A stretch of 20,373 nt of DNA from Saprolegnia diclina VS20. Its lineage: Eukaryota; Oomycota; Saprolegniomycetes; Saprolegniales; Saprolegniaceae. Below, one piece after another: positions 17,735 to 20,373 of the stretch; the first letter of the stretch is position 1, and the number at the start of each line of letters is the position of its first letter. The stretch spans positions 782,806 to 803,178 of the forward strand of contig NW_008246084.1 of the NCBI RefSeq assembly GCF_000281045.1, given 5' to 3'. The notes below the pieces were generated by a model. The model did no database searches. It was given only the letters and a program-made list of their open reading frames with translations, and was not told the DNA's origin. A program made the translations under genes and the position numbers.

Positions 17735-17939
17735 CCTTCGAAATGACGATGGCGCGGAGGATGACGTCCAGAGGAAAAAATTTAATTCGAAAGATTGGGC
17801 AAAATGAAACAGGCCAATCGGAGAGCGCGCGACAGATGTAGCTGCAACCAGCACAATATCTGTGCTGCAAAATCTTGCTTGGCCCTGCATGGACAGACTG
17901 CACAGTGACTTGGAAGGTTTGCAGCAAGGACAAGATGCG
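17735..17939. other. S53 gene promoter region
   Basis: These 205 bp lie between the S53 start codon and the stop of the small membrane-protein gene upstream on the same strand. They hold the S53 initiator-like motif and facing CCAAT boxes, listed separately, and an A/T-rich run at 17774-17788. Confidence 0.5.
17793..17819 (-). promoter_or_regulatory. Candidate S53 core promoter: initiator flanked by facing CCAAT boxes
   Basis: On the minus strand TTTCATTTT (17809-17801) ends 66 nt before the ATG and fits the oomycete TCATTY initiator core. GATTGG (17819-17814) and CCAATC (17798-17793) flank it in facing orientation. The same facing GATTGG/CCAATC arrangement occurs at 462-484. Function is inferred from motif and position. 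Confidence 0.35.
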
Positions 17940-18392
17940 TTAAATATATTCGGTCGGATATGCCGGTGCCTGGACGCACACTGTCTTGGGCTGGCCTCGC
18001 ATTGGCTGGATCTTGGTCACAAACTGCTCTTCCAAGTACGCTTCCAGTTGCTGCCAGAGGCGGCAGCTGATGGACTTGGCCTTCAGCGTCAGCGACGGCG
18101 CGTCCGATCCGGTTTCACAAATGCTGCGGAAGTACAAACTGCCGGGAAATTCTATCTTCCGGACGCCGTCCATGGTGGGTTTAGCGGGCTGTTGCCACAA
18201 GCACGCGGACGAGGCCTCTTGTGGCAGCGTGCTCGGCCACGCGGGCAGACCATGTGCGCTGGCGTTGTGCGTTGGGTGTGCTTGTTGCAGGTCTTGGATG
18301 CGGCGTTGTGCCTCGAGGTCGATGACGAGGCCAAAGATGAAGATGCTCACGATCAAACACGCCGAGACGATGATCTCTGTGAGCGGGACCAT
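17940..18392 (-). CDS. Probable small single-pass membrane protein, function unknown
   Basis: A 150-residue frame. It starts at the ATG at 18392; the frame is open further upstream, but only via a TTG. A strong hydrophobic helix occupies residues 5-24 (EIIVSACLIVSIFIFGLVID). A charged, glutamine-rich, possibly helical stretch follows (25-38), then a Pro/Ala/Ser-rich linker, and a C-terminal domain from about 77 with three cysteines (C92, C110, C139) and an amphipathic segment RLWQQLEAYLEEQF. I recognise no family. In favour of a real gene are the ATG followed at once by a membrane helix, GC-rich third positions like the neighbours, and a plausible fit between the S53 promoter and the next intergenic gap. 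Against it are its short length and a longer plus-strand frame across the same DNA. It could be a type II or signal-anchor protein with the C-terminal domain in the lumen. Confidence 0.5.
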   Translation of the reverse strand: MVPLTEIIVSACLIVSIFIFGLVIDLEAQRRIQDLQQAHPTHNASAHGLPAWPSTLPQEASSACLWQQPAKPTMDGVRKIEFPGSLYFRSICETGSDAPSLTLKAKSISCRLWQQLEAYLEEQFVTKIQPMRGQPKTVCVQAPAYPTEYI

Positions 18393-18861
18393 GCGGGATG
18401 GAAAGGAGGATTTGAATTCTACTGCACTTTGGCGCAAGCCAAGACGTCGGATCGCAACGCCATCAACGGCAGTCGAAGATAGAGGGCGATGTGGGATTGG
18501 CCCGCCGGTATTCTATTGATAGCAAAAAGGGTGCCACGTTGGCGGCCAACAGCCTTGCAAAGGCGAGCACTGTGGTGAAAGCCATCAGCGAACGAGCCCA
18601 TAAAGCGCTAGACAGTCATTCAAGAGTCCCTTGGACCTCATGCAGCGAGTAGATCACATGACGGGTGCAATTGTTGACGTGCTCTGCATACTAGTATGTT
18701 CGTCGCATTGTACTGAGCACGCGCATAACGAACCAATTTATCATTGTCCTTGCCTAGAAACTAGAGCTATTGCTTGGGAGATGGCGCCAGCAATTACACG
18801 CAACGCAAGGCAGCCGAGATACAGGTATGTGTATATTGGAGATGGGAAAATGACCTCGAAA
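18393..18861. other. Intergenic gap between the small membrane protein and the LRR gene
   Basis: These 469 bp are comparatively A/T-rich. They should contain the 3' UTR of the LRR gene and the promoter of the small membrane-protein gene. No TCATTY initiator, tRNA-like structure or sizeable repeat is visible on either strand. Confidence 0.5.
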
Positions 18862-20346
18862 TTAGGCACGTGTGGCTTCGGTGCGGCTGCAGATGAACAC
18901 CTCCCACCCGCGAAGCTCGATGGTGACGCCGCCGGCCTTGGCTTTCGCGACGTACGACTGATCCCCGTCTACGAACGAGTGGCACGCGCTCGGTAGCTGA
19001 ATTGACACGTTGGTGCACGTCGCAAGGGCCTTCAAGAGCGCTTGCGTGGCACCGAGGCGAAACGGGTTCTTTGTGAGATCTAGCTCGAGAGGCACGCTCG
19101 CGTGTGTCTTGCGTAGCGCCTTGGCCAACGCCGATGCGCCGCGCGTGTCGATGTCGCAGTTGACGAATTGTACACGGCGTGCACCGGCTTGGACACATCG
19201 TGTGAGCGTGTCAACCGCGCTGTCATGGTTGGCGCCAAAACACCCGCTGCGCATCGCGGCGACGGACTCGAGATGCGTTGAGCGCGAGGCCCAGTCGAGA
19301 AGTGCGATCAGACTCGATGCTGACACGTCGACGTAGTCCAACTTGAGGGTGCGAAGTGCCGACGGTACGGAGCTCAATTGCACGTCGGCGTCTCCGAGTT
19401 TCACCATATCGAGGGCGAGGTTCTCAAGCGCCGACAAGTGCGGTAGTGCAGGGATGAGGCAGTTTCCAAGGTCCATGCGGTCAAGGCACTGGAGAGAGAG
19501 GGATCTTAGCTTGGACAAAGGAAGCAGCGGCAGAAGACGTGGCACGAGGTTCCCCGTATTTGTCGTCAGATCCAGCTCCGTAATAGACGTCAACACGCCG
19601 CCGTGGGCGATGATCGAGTCGAGAACCACGTTGCATTCGCTCAAACACAAGCTTGCTAATGTCGGTGATGTCGCAAGCGCCCGCGCCAAACCAGCGTCAG
19701 TCGGGCCGCTGAATTTAGCAAGTTTCAAGCGGCGCACATGGCCAGACGCTAGCCAGCGCTGCAACGCCGCGACGGCGCGCGGTGGAAAATTCTCCGAATT
19801 GTCGGGCGGGGCGAGAGAGAGCTCTGCCACGCTGTGCGCGGACGATGTCACGGCCTCGAGAAGATCGACCTCGGTCGGAATGCACGCGCGCTTGAGGCTC
19901 GTACAACGGGCCAGCATGCGGCAAAACTCGTCACGATAGGTGGGGTATTTGAGGTCACTCATGTCGACGGACGTCATCTTGGCGGCCCACATCGCAACAA
20001 AGCCGCAGAAGGGCAGCCGGAAGGCAGGGTCGCCACTTGCTGGCCAGTGTTTGCTCAAGCAGAAACCGTTGATGCAAGCAGAGTTGAAAAGCGAGATGGC
20101 GGCGCCGATGCAGTCGATCTCGTCGTAGGTAGCGCTGTAGAGTCGTGGTGTAGGCCAGTGCTTGGCGCCACGCGACATTGCCAACAACTCGAGGAGCACG
20201 GTCAGCGCTGGCGTGCGCATGGCTAGCGGCAGCGCGCGTACAAACGAGACAACATCATTGGCTTCCGACGTGTACTGGAGAATGGCGACGGGCACGCCAT
20301 CGACATCAAGCACCGTAGGTCGACTCGGACACAGCCGCTGCGCCAT
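18862..20346 (-). CDS. Leucine-rich-repeat protein with F-box-like N-terminus
   Basis: A 494-residue single-exon protein. From about 173 to 455 it carries irregular leucine-rich repeats of the ribonuclease-inhibitor type. Examples are VRRLKLAKFSG (204-214), LASLCLSECNV (230-240), ITELDLTTNTG (255-265), LRSLSLQCLD (280-289), LENLALDMVKL (307-317), LRTLKLDYVDV (331-341) and PLELDLTKNPF (419-429). Residues about 16-58 (VPVAILQYTSEANDVVSFVR onward) are helical and resemble a divergent F-box, which would make it a substrate-recognition subunit of an SCF-type ubiquitin ligase. That role is inference, since many oomycete LRR proteins of this style are uncharacterised. There is no signal peptide or membrane helix, so it is probably cytosolic or nuclear. 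The ATG at 20346 is the first in frame, but the frame stays open to the window edge, so the true start may lie outside. Confidence 0.8.
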   Translation of the reverse strand: MAQRLCPSRPTVLDVDGVPVAILQYTSEANDVVSFVRALPLAMRTPALTVLLELLAMSRGAKHWPTPRLYSATYDEIDCIGAAISLFNSACINGFCLSKHWPASGDPAFRLPFCGFVAMWAAKMTSVDMSDLKYPTYRDEFCRMLARCTSLKRACIPTEVDLLEAVTSSAHSVAELSLAPPDNSENFPPRAVAALQRWLASGHVRRLKLAKFSGPTDAGLARALATSPTLASLCLSECNVVLDSIIAHGGVLTSITELDLTTNTGNLVPRLLPLLPLSKLRSLSLQCLDRMDLGNCLIPALPHLSALENLALDMVKLGDADVQLSSVPSALRTLKLDYVDVSASSLIALLDWASRSTHLESVAAMRSGCFGANHDSAVDTLTRCVQAGARRVQFVNCDIDTRGASALAKALRKTHASVPLELDLTKNPFRLGATQALLKALATCTNVSIQLPSACHSFVDGDQSYVAKAKAGGVTIELRGWEVFICSRTEATRA

Positions 20347-20373
20347 TGCGAGAAAGGCAGCTTTTGCCGTTTG

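Overview
This window looks like nuclear DNA of an oomycete, most likely a Saprolegniales water mould (Saprolegnia/Achlya/Aphanomyces type). The reasons are gene content (a papain protease fused to an ML lipid-binding domain, a SKN1/KRE6-type GH16 glucan protein, an S53 peptidase, a VPS13-like lipid-transfer protein with EF-hands), GC-rich third codon positions, very short spliceosomal introns (41-53 nt), and TTTCATT(T/C) initiator-like motifs of the oomycete type. The assignment is inferred from sequence character only.

Layout. 1-1227: no convincing gene, but a 22-bp tandem duplication, facing CCAAT boxes and a candidate initiator just before the first gene. 1228-2793 (+): secreted papain-like cysteine protease with a C-terminal ML domain. 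2949-5429 (-): three-exon SKN1/KRE6-type GH16 membrane protein, convergent with the protease and 155 bp from it. 5430-6447: no supported gene. 6448-14289 (-): single-exon, 2613-residue VPS13-family bridge-like lipid transfer protein, the dominant feature. 14290-15655: its 5' region plus a stretch that looks like decayed ankyrin-repeat coding sequence. 15656-17734 (-): eight-exon S53 (sedolisin/TPP1-like) peptidase. 17940-18392 (-): probable small single-pass membrane protein. 18862-20346 (-): leucine-rich-repeat protein with an F-box-like N-terminus, possibly incomplete at the right edge.

Five of the six genes are on the minus strand. Nothing indicates an operon or a mobile cluster; this is an ordinary compact eukaryotic neighbourhood. 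Three genes encode products expected to enter the secretory pathway (protease-ML, GH16 glucan protein, S53 peptidase), which suits an osmotrophic organism with a beta-glucan wall. The most unusual object is the VPS13-like protein. It combines an N-terminal hydrophobic anchor, a chorein-like start, a pair of canonical EF-hands inside the lipid-transfer body, a six-repeat VAB adaptor-binding domain with all six signature asparagines, a VPS13/ATG2-type C-terminal region and two C-terminal C2-like domains. That suggests a calcium-responsive membrane-contact-site lipid conduit.
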